The notes under the pieces are model-generated. The model saw only the letters and a list, made by a program, of their open reading frames with translations, did not search any database and was not told where the DNA came from. The translations under genes were made by a program, and so were the position numbers. Below, one piece after another: positions 37,020 to 49,899 of a stretch of DNA of 64,000 nucleotides. How positions within the stretch are numbered: the first letter of the stretch is position 1; every line of letters begins with the position of its first letter. Source of the DNA: Hydra vulgaris (Eukaryota; Cnidaria; Hydrozoa; Anthoathecata; Hydridae); the NCBI RefSeq assembly GCF_038396675.1, contig NC_088931.1, forward strand, positions 5,744,001 through 5,808,000. The letters run 5' to 3'.

Positions 37020-38505
37020 TTCGACTTCTTAAGACATAAAGTTTTTGAATCTTTAATTAACTAACACTTAATTTCTCATCTTGAATCTAATAACTTACTT
37101 TCTGACCATCAATATGGATTTCGATCTTCTCGTTCTACAGCTGATTTGCTAACTGTAATAACAGTTAGCAAATCAGCTGTAGAACGAGAAGATCGATAGA
37201 TAGGTTTTATCGTGCATTAGATAAAGGTGGAGAGGTTAAGGCCATTGCTCTTGACATTTCAAAAGCTTTTGATAAAGTTTGGCATGCTGGTCTTCTCCAT
37301 AAGCTTTCTTTTTATGGTGTATCTGGCAACATCTTTAAGATTATTGAATCCTTCCTTTCCAATTGTAGTATAAAAGTTATCCTCGATGGACAGCACTCTT
37401 CTTCTTATTCTGTAACTTGAGGGGTTTCTCAGGTTCAATCCTTGGCCCTATACTCTTTTTAATTTACATTAATGATCCTCCAGATATTCTCACATCTAAG
37501 TTGGCATTGTTTGCTGATGATACTGCCGTTTATTCTTGTCGTGATAAGAAACCAACACTCTCTGATTGCTTGGACCAACACTCTCTGATTGCTTGGAGGA
37601 GAGCATTAGAAACCAACACTCTCTGAGGAGGGGGCATAAGAAACCAACACTCTCTGATTGCTTAGAGGGGGCATTTAAGCTTGAAAAGGATCTCACTTCC
37701 GCACCAGCATATTGTTCGCAGTGGCTGGTGAACTTGCAGATAAAACTCAATTTTTTTCAGCCAATCGTTATCGCAATAATTTAGATCTTCCTATATTTAT
37801 GAACGGTGATGTACTCGATGAGCCATCTACTCTTCATATTCTAGGATTACCTCTTACTTCCAATCTTTCTTGGAAACCATATATCAAATCAGTTGCAAAA
37901 TTAGCATCTGCTAAGGTTGCATCTCTTTATCGAACTCGACACTTTCTTACTTCGGATTCTATTCTCTATCTCTATAAATCTCAAATCCGGCATTGTATGG
38001 AATACTGTTGCCATATCTGGGCAGATCTTCTAATGATGCCCTTTCTCTTTTAGACAAGGTGCAAAAACGCATTGTAAACATAGTTATACCTGCTCTTGCA
38101 GCCAACCTCCAATCATTATCACATCTTCGTAACGTTGCTTCTCTTTCTTTTTTCTACAAATACTATAATGGGCACTGCTCTAAAGAGCTAGCGTCTCTTG
38201 TGCCATCTACTAAAATTCATTCTCGAGTTACTCGTCATTCAATTGAGTCTCATCCTTTTTCTGTGACTGTTCCTAAGTGTTCCAAAAACGCTTATTCAAC
38301 TAGTTTTTTCCCTCAAACATCAGCTCTTTGGAATTCGCTTCCTTCATCTTGCCTTCCTGATTCATATAATTTGCAATCCTTTAAGTCGTCCGTCAATCGT
38401 TATCTTGCTGTACAATCTTCATCTTTTCTCTTCCAGTAACTTCCAACTTTAATTAGTGGTTGCTTGCAGCCTTGTTGGAAGCGAAGATGTTTAAAAAAAA
38501 AAAAG
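37020..38505 (+). pseudogene. 5'-truncated jockey/CR1-like retrotransposon
   Basis: RT blocks in order: FRSSRSTADLLT (~37120), RFYRALDKGGEVKAIALDIS.. SKAFDKVWHAGLLHKL (37200-37300), VSQGSILGPILFLIYINDP (37425-37480), LALFADDTAVYS (37502-37535; catalytic FADD present), NLSWKPYIKSVAKLASAKV (37860), YKSQIRHCMEYCCHIW (~37975) and the C-terminal LWNSLPSSCLPDSYNLQSFK (38330-38375) with a stop at 38437. A 3' tail GTTGCTTGCAGCC..GGAAGCG leads to an A12 run at ~38493. Frames break at an inverted duplication (37122-37195), at a stop near 37418, in a set of micro-duplications (37545-37680) and near 38040. No upstream endonuclease is present, so it is a dead 5'-truncated insertion. Confidence 0.85.
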
Positions 38506-38609
38506 TACATCATTTATGGAGTGATATACGCCACATGCATCCGAGTGTTAAGCGAAGCATAAGAATGAAGGTTGATGATGTTCAGCGTATGAAAAGAGAA
38601 AATTATGAT

Positions 38610-38768
38610 CAGATGGATGTGTGGTGTGACTCTAAAACAAAAAAATAATTTTAGGAAGAGATTGGGAGTAGCATTTGATTTTGTACGTCAGGGAAGGCTG
38701 TGGTGGCTTGAGCATGTTGAGCGCAATGATGCAGATGATTGGGTTGAAACGCAAATGAAAAGGTAAAT
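38610..38768 (+). pseudogene. RTE-like retrotransposon C-terminal scrap
   Basis: After MDVWCDSKTKK, a frameshift leads into RLGVAFDFVRQGRLWWLEHV and ERNDADDWVETQMKR, matching the (R/L)RW.GHV.R..DDDWVK block at the end of RTE RT proteins. It lies directly beyond the poly-A of the jockey-like insertion. Confidence 0.55.
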
Positions 38769-38769
38769 T

Positions 38770-39149
38770 TAAAGCTCTTTTGTATAATCATATAGACATT
38801 AGGTTAGTTCAAAAAACAACATTCATATAGACATTCATATAGACATTAGGTTAGTTCAAAAAACAACATTCATATAGACATTAGGTTCAAAAAACAACAT
38901 TCAAAAAGAAATCTTATGTTGGAACTCCTAAACGTGTTCATGTAATAAAAATATACTTTATATGAAAAGTATATATATTTTTAGAGATATAACGAAACAT
39001 CAGACAGGTCCCTAATATTATCAAAAAATTTCATTTAAAGAAGTTTTAAATAAAAGTTTTTAAAATAATAATCACTTATATATAAAGATAATTAGTTTAA
39101 ATTTTATGTCTTAAAAACTATTTTTTTTTAACAAAAAATAAAAAAAATT
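38770..39149. other. Short tandem duplication and 3' flank of the deaminase-like gene
   Basis: 38800-38905 repeats a unit containing ATTCATATAGACATTAGGTT and GTTCAAAAAACAAC two to three times. The rest is AT-rich and probably includes the 3' UTR of the leftward gene ending at 39150. Confidence 0.5.
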
Positions 39150-40613
39150 TTAATCAGAGTCTGAAGCTGTATCATAACTACAAAAATGTTTTTTATCGAT
39201 CGAATTTTTTTTTGTTTGAGTTACAAATGATGCTTTATGAAATAAAGAATATGCTGTTTCTTTACGTGTTTCCGTGTTTTGTTGATAATGAATATGTTCA
39301 TACAAAAACCCATGATGAAAATTGAAACTATTGATTTTTGTAGATTTCATTTGTGCATAGCAACTCACGCATGGTCGATTTTTTCCAAAAATGCATATAT
39401 TTAGTTCAACGTTTGTCTGTAACGCCGTAGCAACGTTACATAATGTATCTTCGGCGTGAAAGTAATTATCTTCAAATTCTTGGCCTGGAATAAGTAAAAT
39501 CAATTCGTTTTCAGACATTCTAAAAAAGGCAAATTTAACTTTTCCGTCTTGATTATTAATATTTATAGTATTTCGGTGATCTATTTTAAGTAGCTCCTGT
39601 ATAAGACGAGAGTCCCGAGTTGATTTTCTTAGTTCACTGCCCCATACTCTATCAGAAAGTTTTTTAGCAAATCTATGAGAACGCTTTACTGATTCACTTA
39701 TATTTCCTTGATATGGAACAGTCAACATTTCTTTAAGCGTCATCTTTTTTTTAAAATCATCTCGAACAGAATGCGCTGCAGTAGTTGGACTTAAGGCAAT
39801 AAATAACGTAGGCTTAGGATATGGGTTGTCTTTATTCGATATAGGTGTCACACACATTATTTGAACATCTTTTAAAAACGAAATACCTAACTGATACTTC
39901 CACCGACAAAAAAGTTGAAATGCAACATGACGTAAAAGTTGTTTTTTTCTAGACCTACAAAAACTACTTGAATACCTTAAGATAGGCTGGTGCATTTTAC
40001 TAACTCTACCTTTTTTATAATATTCATCTGTTAGAATACTTATCCATCTTTGAGAAGCTAGAGCAACTAGTGATATATTTTCTTTTAATAATAACATATC
40101 TTTGTAAAAAAGCTCGTGTTTGACTCCAAAATAGTTTTTTGAATCCATCAAGCTTATAACTGAATGCGAGAGATCTTCTTTTTTGCGAATTAAAAGATAA
40201 TAAAGAGCCCCTTTACCGTCTTTTGGATAGTTGTTGTAGTCTAAACTACAATTTTGTATCAAATACCAAATTACGTCATCGCATCGGTATTTAGCAGCAA
40301 TTGCTAGTATATCCTTTCCATAAGCATCTTTGTATTGTTTAGTACATTGATTAAAATAAGCCACTCCTAATAACTGTTTTAAGTATTCAAACAACGCTTT
40401 AAGTATTACAAACTCGGTGTGTCTTGTAACAAATTGTAACAAATTCGAAGTCCTTTTAGTGTAACTGTACCCGTAAAAGTGTTCAAAAACATCATCTTTC
40501 TTTGACTGCTCCACTAATTTAAAAACGGCATCGTAATCTCCACTTTTAAGAACTGATTCTGCTTGATCTATATTAAATTTTAAAGCATTTGAAAGCAAGT
40601 TCTTGCCATCCAT
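39150..40613 (-). CDS. Ankyrin-like/cytidine-deaminase-like protein of unknown function
   Basis: 487 residues from ATG at 40613, uninterrupted and intronless. Residues ~55-145 look like two to three ankyrin repeats: NLLQFVTRHTEFVILKALFE, GKDILAIAAKYRCDDVIWYL, KDGKGALYYLLIRKK. The middle (~150-340) is basic and unrecognised, with FCRSRKKQLLRHVAFQLFCR and a run of R/K before 345. The C-terminal part has the deaminase-fold signature: H386-A387-E388 and, after 25 residues, P414-C415-x-x-C418 (FHAEDTLCNVATAL .. GKNRPCVSCYAQ). In the CDA/APOBEC/toxin deaminase superfamily the His and two Cys bind zinc and the Glu shuttles the proton. Overall sequence does not look like AID/APOBEC, CDA or ADAR; the HAED..PC..C spacing recalls toxin-type deaminases. 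Substrate is unknown. The tail (~450-487) is hydrophilic and ends in acidic residues. Neighbours are only transposon relics. Deaminase fold is likely, activity inferred. Confidence 0.65.
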   Translation of the reverse strand: MDGKNLLSNALKFNIDQAESVLKSGDYDAVFKLVEQSKKDDVFEHFYGYSYTKRTSNLLQFVTRHTEFVILKALFEYLKQLLGVAYFNQCTKQYKDAYGKDILAIAAKYRCDDVIWYLIQNCSLDYNNYPKDGKGALYYLLIRKKEDLSHSVISLMDSKNYFGVKHELFYKDMLLLKENISLVALASQRWISILTDEYYKKGRVSKMHQPILRYSSSFCRSRKKQLLRHVAFQLFCRWKYQLGISFLKDVQIMCVTPISNKDNPYPKPTLFIALSPTTAAHSVRDDFKKKMTLKEMLTVPYQGNISESVKRSHRFAKKLSDRVWGSELRKSTRDSRLIQELLKIDHRNTININNQDGKVKFAFFRMSENELILLIPGQEFEDNYFHAEDTLCNVATALQTNVELNICIFGKNRPCVSCYAQMKSTKINSFNFHHGFLYEHIHYQQNTETRKETAYSLFHKASFVTQTKKNSIDKKHFCSYDTASDSD

Positions 40614-41640
40614 TATGAACTTGATATTAAATTGAATATTTTTCTTTTTATTAAAGTGTTTATAAAGTTAAATTATTTATTTAAAAACGTAATACAGACG
40701 TAAAAATGTGAAACCAACGTTACCAAGATAATAAATGTATAGCTTTTAAATATTCATAACTTTTTTTAATTAAAATAAAGTGTAACTTAAAAATTAACCA
40801 AAAGCTGGGACAGTAATTTTCATGTGTTTTTAAACTAAAAAACTAAAAAGTAAAAGTAGTTAACTAAGAAATGAATATCCACGAAAGAAACGTTGACGAA
40901 AGTTTTTTGCAAACGTTGAAGAAATAAATTTGCAACGATTACAGTATATTTAATTAGTTTCTCAGCTCCTATTTTAAAAAAGATCACTTAGTTCCAAAGT
41001 TTATTCTGTACAACTTTCTCCTATTTAATAAATTTGATGCAATTTTGCAATATCTTCTAAAAAGGGTTTTTTTGAGTTTATGCGACAAAAAAATCAAGAA
41101 ACAATAACAAAAACAAGAAATAGCAAAAAATTAAATAAATGGTTTTAACTTAAATCTTTCTTTATAAAACAAATAATACATTGATAAACTTTTCATAAAT
41201 GGTCAGACCTATAACCAGAATTTTTTGAAGGAAGGAAACACTTTTTTTAAAGACGCTAAAAGGGTATACAAATTGCATTCAAAAAATCAAAAGTTTAATA
41301 AACAATTTTGTGATTTCTGTTTTGTCTTATGCTTTGATATTATCACAATGCACATTCAAATGCATCTGCAAAGCACATATGCACATCGCTTGCATTTACA
41401 AAACATCACTAGTGTACATCCAATACAACAAGAGTGTGTTTACATTTGGAATTGCTTGCTAATCGCACTTCAACAATGAAGCTTGTAAACACTTTGGTTT
41501 TAGATCTTTCATCTTGTCACAAAGGTTCTGACAGTGAATAATATTTCATCAAACTGGCAGATAGATTGCTGCTCCATGTAGAGGTAGGTTGCTGATCTAA
41601 GTTTCGACAACACCTTTAAGATTTTTGATTATGCCACACA
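40614..41640. other. Upstream flank of the deaminase-like gene, no gene seen
   Basis: AT-rich. An ORF at 41225-41479 (plus) has no recognisable feature. The promoter of the leftward gene should lie just right of 40613. Confidence 0.4.
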
Positions 41641-43564
41641 TTGAAGCTTTAGATTTTTACACACAGTATGCAATAATTTTATTGTCTAACTAGTTTGTTT
41701 ACTAAACAGATCTAATATAATCCAAGTAAAGAATCAAAATGTTACGCTTGCATACCTCATTTGGAGTATCAGCTGAAGTGTTCTGACAGCAAGTTTACCG
41801 TTGAACTTCTCTTGATGTTACCATATCAACGCCCAAATTGCTGTTCTTACCGCATGTGTGAAGATAAAATTTGTTTAAGCTGAGAATCACGTCTGTTTTA
41901 AATCTAATACACCTTCCTGTATTCCATTGTATGCTAAAACCAGATCTTGTGTTCGGCCTTGTAAAGATATGGCTGTGATCGTCAGGTATAATGGCAATTT
42001 TATAGCTGTTAGCAATGTATAAAGGATTCAAAGTTTTGCAGACATTTTTTACAAAAAGGAGCAATTCGGCAATCTTCCGGTGTCGAGATGGACCAACCTT
42101 CATCTTTATCGGTGTATACACTCAGATACAATTAATTAGTAATAACTTCACACAAAATAGCATATACAGCATAGCGAATCATAAAAATAATGATAGCCAT
42201 CAATATTCTCTATCCATTTTGTTATACAGATATTAAGGAGAGCTTTTCTGTGAGTAGCTTGAGGTTTTTTATTATTTCAATGAGCAGCTGTTCTCTCTTT
42301 GATGAGTTGTTGATTAATATTAGTATAGCCTTTAATTTGTCTAATAAGTATTTTCGAAAAAGAGCAGCAGTAAGATGTAACAAGATTTAAGCAATGACCT
42401 TGGAAATGTACATAGAATGCTAAGCTACTCTCTTTCAAAACTGTCTTTGCTAAACCATGTTATACATTGTTGGCTCCATCATACCCATGGTCGCGAAGAT
42501 ATTCAAGTTCTAATCCGTGGTGTAAGAGCTATTTTTTATTTCAAAATATATAAAGCATGATCTGTAATTCTTTTAGTTTAAATAACATCAAAAACCTTTT
42601 TTCTCGAATAATATTTTTAAAGTCAACTTACCGAACTGAAGTCACCTTTTCTTTGTTGTGAAAAATACATCATCAATAGTATAAAATTTGGCCTTTTCTA
42701 TTTCTATGAGAAGATTAGATTGAATCATATGATAACCAACAATGTCAATGAATTCATTTTGGATTGTTCCGAATTGAAACATGTGTAGCATTCTTTAGTT
42801 TTGGTAAACTGAGATGCTGTAGTAATTCTGAATTATGTTTTGTAAGAAACTGAAGCCGTGCAATAAAGTGTCCTTGGTTTACACTTGTATTTATATTAGA
42901 TACCGTCAAACGGGGTGACTTTGATAGGTTTTTGAGCATTTTTGTAAATAAACTCTTTTGCATAAATTTTTGGTGAACTTTTTTTTTCGATATAACATTA
43001 TACTTTTCCTTTATAGGATTCCATTAAATATAACATTTTGTTCGAATATATATATTTTTTAAGTGAAAAGTTATCAATCTCAATCCATCGTTTGGGGTCG
43101 ACTTTGATAGTTTATTGTTTCTTAAAAGCTTATGAATTAAGCCATCTTCACAATAAAAGTGCCATCAATACTTTTTTTTGGAGTTTTACTAAATTACAAT
43201 ACAATTTACAAATATATTTTTAAGATTTTACTGGTAAAATTATAAATTTAGACAACAAGATTGGTTATCGAATATATCCACAAAATGGACAAAAAAACAA
43301 AAAACGATTTGGTGTTAATATGCTAAACATAACAATATAATATATCAATAGCATCATTAGAGTAATTGTAATTAGCAGTTACATAATAATACTCACAAAA
43401 AAAAGTACTAATTGTATACAAATATTAAGTACTAACGTACTTTACTTGTTTAACTCCATTTAAAACAAAAAAAAGATATCAAAACAAAAAAACCTGAAAA
43501 TCACATTTTCTGAAGATTTTACAACTGGTGTTAAAACCGGAATAGGAATTAGTTGTTCTGTGTA

Positions 43565-44478
43565 GTAGGGGAAAGGCGCCTATGATGGCATACTTAACTT
43601 TGAAGCTTCATTATTCAGTATCCTGAAGACCAATAATAAAAGTTTTGATATGGATACATTCCTTGTTACATCTAGAACAATAATTACCCTGGGAGTTTTC
43701 ATCAGTTTTATTTTTTTTATAAGTAATTCTTATTGTAAAAAAAAGCACAAGTATGCCATCATTGGCAACCACTGCTCCTATGATGGCATAGGGGAGGATG
43801 GGGCTAGTTAGGATCGAGGGTAACTTGATGATTTCATTTAACCTTAGAGTCTTCCCTCAGAAAAGTCAGAAATTACTCGAAACCATCCTAATTTACCATT
43901 TCATGCTACACACCAGCATTGTAAAATTTTGCGCATGCGCATAGGATATATTGCGTTTTACGAATTTTTTGGACCAAAAAAAAATTTTGGAGCATCGCTT
44001 TCTTTTAACTTTACTTAAAAATAAGTTTTTCTTATAAAAAAAAAAAAAAAGGTTTTCCCAACTCGTCAATATTTCAACACCCCCAACTCGTCAGTATGCC
44101 ATCATGGGTAAAATTCATCATTTTCATTAAAACAAGCTGTGTCTGCTTTGTTCAAAAGATAAAATTAAAGTAACTATTTCACTAAATGCACAAAACTTGA
44201 ATATAAAATGCATGGAAAATTCGTTTCTGCACAGTTAATAGTAAAATCACAATCTTAAATATATGAAGGAAATAAAACTACAACAGCACATCCCAAAATC
44301 GATTTTTGTTGATTATAAAAACAATATTTGTGCACAAGGGACGTTTTTTCACTAAAACTAATGTGAAGTCAGTATAGTCATGTAGGTCCAATCATTTTTT
44401 TACCAAAACCAATTTTAATGGAAATATGACCGGTATGCCATCATAGACGCTATACCATCATAGGCGCCTTTCCCCTAC
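43565..44478. mobile_element. 0.9-kb non-autonomous element with ATGATGGCATA repeats
   Basis: Ends GTAGGGGAAAGGCGCCTATG and CATAGGCGCCTTTCCCCTAC are exact inverted repeats for over 20 bp, with TA just inside the outer base on each side. The word TATGATGGCAT or its complement recurs about five more times inside. No ORF. It lies in the 3' part of the pogo element and so is younger or was carried by it. Confidence 0.8.
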
Positions 44479-44599
44479 CTCTAAACTGCTGCAGGGTACT
44501 AATTAGTAAAATAAATGTTTGAAAGATAAAGTGTTAATTTTCTTAAATGAAATGTTTTGAGTTTAATTATTTAGTGAATATTTCTGACATCTTCTGATA

Positions 44600-46426
44600 G
44601 CGTATCCGATTTACTTAATAGATTTTATCAATATTTTTTACATTTGCAAACTCTAGTTGATAACTATTATTTGTCTTCTTATTTGATTGAAGATGTTTTA
44701 ATATACTTGAGAAATTTACAGCAAAAACGGAGTCTTCTGCAACAGGGTAATTAAACAGATTTTTGGATTCTTCTACTTCCTTAGGAACCTCATATAAAGA
44801 ATTTTGAGTGTTGGTAAAACCTCAACAATCTGTCCAATGTAATTTAATTTCACATTTTTTTTAGTTTTTCCTGGGTAGACTACAACATGCCAACTCCTTG
44901 TAGTTAGAAAATTGTTGACATCAGGTTCTTCTTGATTAGACTCATTTAAATTAACATCTTTCTTGTCATTACTTTCATTGGGATAACCACTATTACCAAC
45001 TTCAATGTCTTCAATTCAGACAAAGATTCAACATCCTTTGAAGCTGTTTTTGATTTTTTGTCTTTGCTCTCTTAGTTTTTGGATTTTTTCTGTTTTGATG
45101 TTTGTCTATAATCAATGTCATCTATCGTAATCAATTTTCCTGGTGCAATTTTTTCTCCTCTTTTTCTATTGGTTTTTCCTGCTGCATCATTGCCACACGA
45201 CTTAATAAAAATATCTATTAAACCCTCATTTAATATTTCTTTTATGGTCTCACCGCCATAGTCTTTGTTAACATCTGGAAGCCGTTTTAATAACTCGATT
45301 CAACGGGTATATGCCTGAAGCTTCGAATCCCGCTTCTAAGTTGTCTGCTTTCAGAGTATTCTGCAACTTTTTAAAGAGCGCTGGGGAATGGTTTTTTTGG
45401 AATTGAACCCTTGATTCGTGATTCTCTTCTCCATGTTTGTAAAATCTTCTTTCACACAACTTTCAAGTATCTGAAAACAACTATATCAAGCGGTTGTAGC
45501 AGATGTGTGGCATTTGGGATTAAACATGTAAATCGGATATTATTTTCCAAGCATGCTTTGATGATATCAGATGAGAAATGTTAAGTTAAATTATCCCCAA
45601 TAACAACTATAGTTCCTGTAAGAGATGCTGTTTTAGGAATAAAAATTTCCCTGAACCAACGTTCAAATGTTCTAGAGTCCAACTAACAAAATTTTGAACT
45701 GTCGAATATAGTTACACGTGAGCCACCATTTGTCCACTCTATGTAGCAGTTTGCAACTTTATAAACAACCATGGGAGAAAGAAACTGACCAGCTGCACTC
45801 CCACAGTACATAATACTAATAGCTCCTTTAGAATGCTGCATTTTTCTTTCTACGCATTTAAGGCCACGTTTACAAACTACTGTTTTAGAGCCTGGATTAT
45901 CGCTCACATTTGTCTCACCATAGTTGAATATATTGGTATTAGGAATGTCTTGAAATGTAATAGATAACTCATCAAAACATGAAGATACTGAATTTCGATT
46001 AATTTCAGCTCTTGCTGGTTTACATTGTCAGCAATTTGAGCATTATTGCGAACAATGAAGGATTTTACCCAATCAGGGCCAGGCAAGTTATTTTTAAATT
46101 TTAAATCAGTAACAACCATTCTGTCTAGATAGTCTTTTACTAGCAGACACCAACTTATCCAAAAGTCACTTCCAATCTGTCAGGATGCTAATAATTTGTA
46201 GAATTTTTTCTTCGATATGGGGCTGTAATCTGGTCTTCTCTCCAAAGTTTTTCATATGTTTTAGTTTACTCTTGTTGTGCAGAGTACCATATGGTATACA
46301 ATATAACTTGGATGCTTTAAAAATCGATATTCTGTTAGTTGAGATATCTAACAAGGCATTTTGCATGGCTTCTGCTGGATACAATGCATAGGATCGATTA
46401 CCTGGTTTACGTTTATAAGTTCTCAT
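44600..46426 (-). pseudogene. pogo/Jerky-type transposase, frameshifted
   Basis: Starts with RTYKRKPGNRSYALYPAEAM and ISIFKASKLYCIPYGTLHNK (46426-46250; CENP-B/Psq helix-turn-helix), then LPGPDWVKSFIVRNN (~46090), SDNPGSKTVVCKRGLK and GAISIMYCGSAAGQFLSPMV (45905-45770; start of the DDE domain with VVYKV), ESRVQFQKNHSPALFKKLQN and LEAGFEASGIYPLNRV (45420-45290), and a C-terminal GKLITIDDIDYRQ with a YIGQIVEVL block near 44840. Frames change at ~46120, 45905, 45680 and 45265, so the copy is inactive. Confidence 0.8.
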
Positions 46427-47225
46427 GAATTCTTCTGCAATTTTTCTCGTGATATTTTTTGTCTTTTTTAACTAGAAAAAATCGTTTAAAACATTAAATA
46501 ATCACAATAAGATTGAAATATCAGATGAAAAAGTGAAAAGTAAAATTGTTTTGAATTTTCTGCAAATGCAATTGGGAGTAACCAAAAATGAGTAGTATAT
46601 TACAGTGGTATTATAACTGGAATATACCACTTGAACATCTAAGTATAGATTTTTAGAAAAAGATTAATTCCAAAAAAATAAAATCATGTTTTTACCATTT
46701 TTTTGGTACATGTAAAAATCGTTATTTTGTTGTTTAAGTCATGTTAATCCCAACACATTTGCACAAGTTAGAATCACTTCACAATCATTAAAATATACGT
46801 AGAATATAATAATGTACTAGAAAAAAAAAAAGTTTCTAATTTTGCAATTACATCTCCAAATTAATACTTTAGTAACTAACAGGCAAAATTATCAAAGTCA
46901 CCCCATTTTACGGTATCTTATCGTTAGATCTACGGAATGCCAAATCCCCTTGAAAAAGAATTGCTTCAATAATGCTTAAGAATGCATTTGTTAAAGCGTA
47001 TTCTTTCTTGCAATCTTGTATCAAGTTTTATATGTATTCGTGTAGTGGGGTTGATGCACATTTTTCTTGTACCATCCAAATACTCTTACGCACAAAAAAA
47101 TTTTTTTTGTTTGAAACATGCTTGGCAAGATGATTTAATAAATTTTTCCAGACATTAGCTGGAGTCAAAACAAATCGTCCTTTACTCTCCTTACTACCAG
47201 CCGCCAAAAAAAACACACACAACCG

Positions 47226-49240
<2,015 letters not shown>

Positions 49241-49249
49241 AACTTCTAG

Positions 49250-49745
49250 GTCAAATGCTCAAAGCTGAGTCAGATGGGTCTCCTACACCATATTCTCCTA
49301 CAAAAACTTCAGCTATTTTACTGGATTGTAGGTTAACAATACCAATGACTAAAAAATGAAGACATGACTGTTAGATCCAACATTTATCCAACTTACAACA
49401 CTCTAAGAGATGAAAAAAAAAACTGTATGCCACCAGAAACCAAATTTGCAGTGTCAGATTATTCAGCTTAAGAAAGTCTTCAAGCGCTTTTAGATCATAC
49501 AGCCTTTCGTTTGTGCCTGTTGCAAGAAGAAGTTATTAATTCATTCGATTTATCATCTATTAAAAGGCTTTTATTGCAACACAAATTTGGATTTGATGGT
49601 AGTATTGGGCAATCTGTATACAAGCAGACTACAACAAACGGTGAAAGAATGGGAAACAGGCAGAAAAAGCAGTTCCCACTAGGTTTAAAATGCATGTTCA
49701 GACCTTGTCGAGAGAAGAAAGAGCATCATTAGAAGAAACAATCCA
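49250..49745 (+). pseudogene. Transposase-like fragment, possibly RAG1/Transib-type
   Basis: Reads IYPTYNTLRDEKKNCMPPET, a stop, SLQALLDHTAFRLCLL, then QHKFGFDGSIGQSVYKQTTT. The K.GFDGS.G.S.YK block belongs to a family I have seen repeatedly in cnidarian and insect transposon proteins; the Asp in a DGS context resembles the first catalytic Asp of RAG1/Transib (SDGSGD). The expected following block (hydrophobic, S.VPL) is only weakly present (LGLKCMFRP). One in-frame stop (~49470) and truncation make it a relic. The RAG1/Transib link is tentative. Confidence 0.35.
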
Positions 49746-49899
49746 AATATGACAACAGTATTCCATACAGTGACAAATTGATGAGGTAGAGAATGAAATC
49801 GAGAGTGAGATAATAGCGAGCACAACGAAGCCAACATAGCAGATGTTAACTTTGCAATCGATTGTATATATGGCTTACATAAGAGGTCAGTAGTAAATG

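Larger units (their letters stand above)
42901..46915 (-). mobile_element. pogo/Tigger-like element, 4.0 kb
   Basis: Ends read TACCGTCAAACGGGGTGACT and, in complement, TACCGTAAAATGGGGTGACT; about 25 bp agree with two mismatches, and the terminal TA on each side is the expected pogo/Tc1 target duplication. A related word (GGGGTCGACTTTGATAG) repeats subterminally at ~43097. The transposase is read leftward from 46426. It interrupts a hAT coding region and itself contains a 0.9-kb MITE at 43565-44478. Confidence 0.85.
41650..47225 (-). pseudogene. ZMYM1-like hAT transposase split by a pogo insertion
   Basis: Read leftward: GRFVLTPANVWKNLLNHLAK (47175-47115; end of the TTF finger), AILFQGDLAFRRSND (46960-46920), break at 46915, then resuming at 42900 with NTSVNQGHFIARLQFLTKHN, IQNEFIDIVGYHMIQSNLL (42770-42705), EHGYDGANNV (~42500; second catalytic Asp region), AFYVHFQGHCLNLV (~42410), CITKWIENIDGYHYF (~42225) and, after further shifts, TSADTPNEVCKRN and YLDYI (~41780-41710). 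These match ZMYM1-like hAT proteins in order. Several frameshifts and stops; the C-terminal dimerisation domain was not found. It is the host of a nested element (42901-46915). Confidence 0.75.

Noticed and set aside
41225-41479. 84-residue plus-strand ORF
   Set aside because: Composition is low-complexity, no recognisable motif, and it lies in the decayed flank next to a hAT relic.
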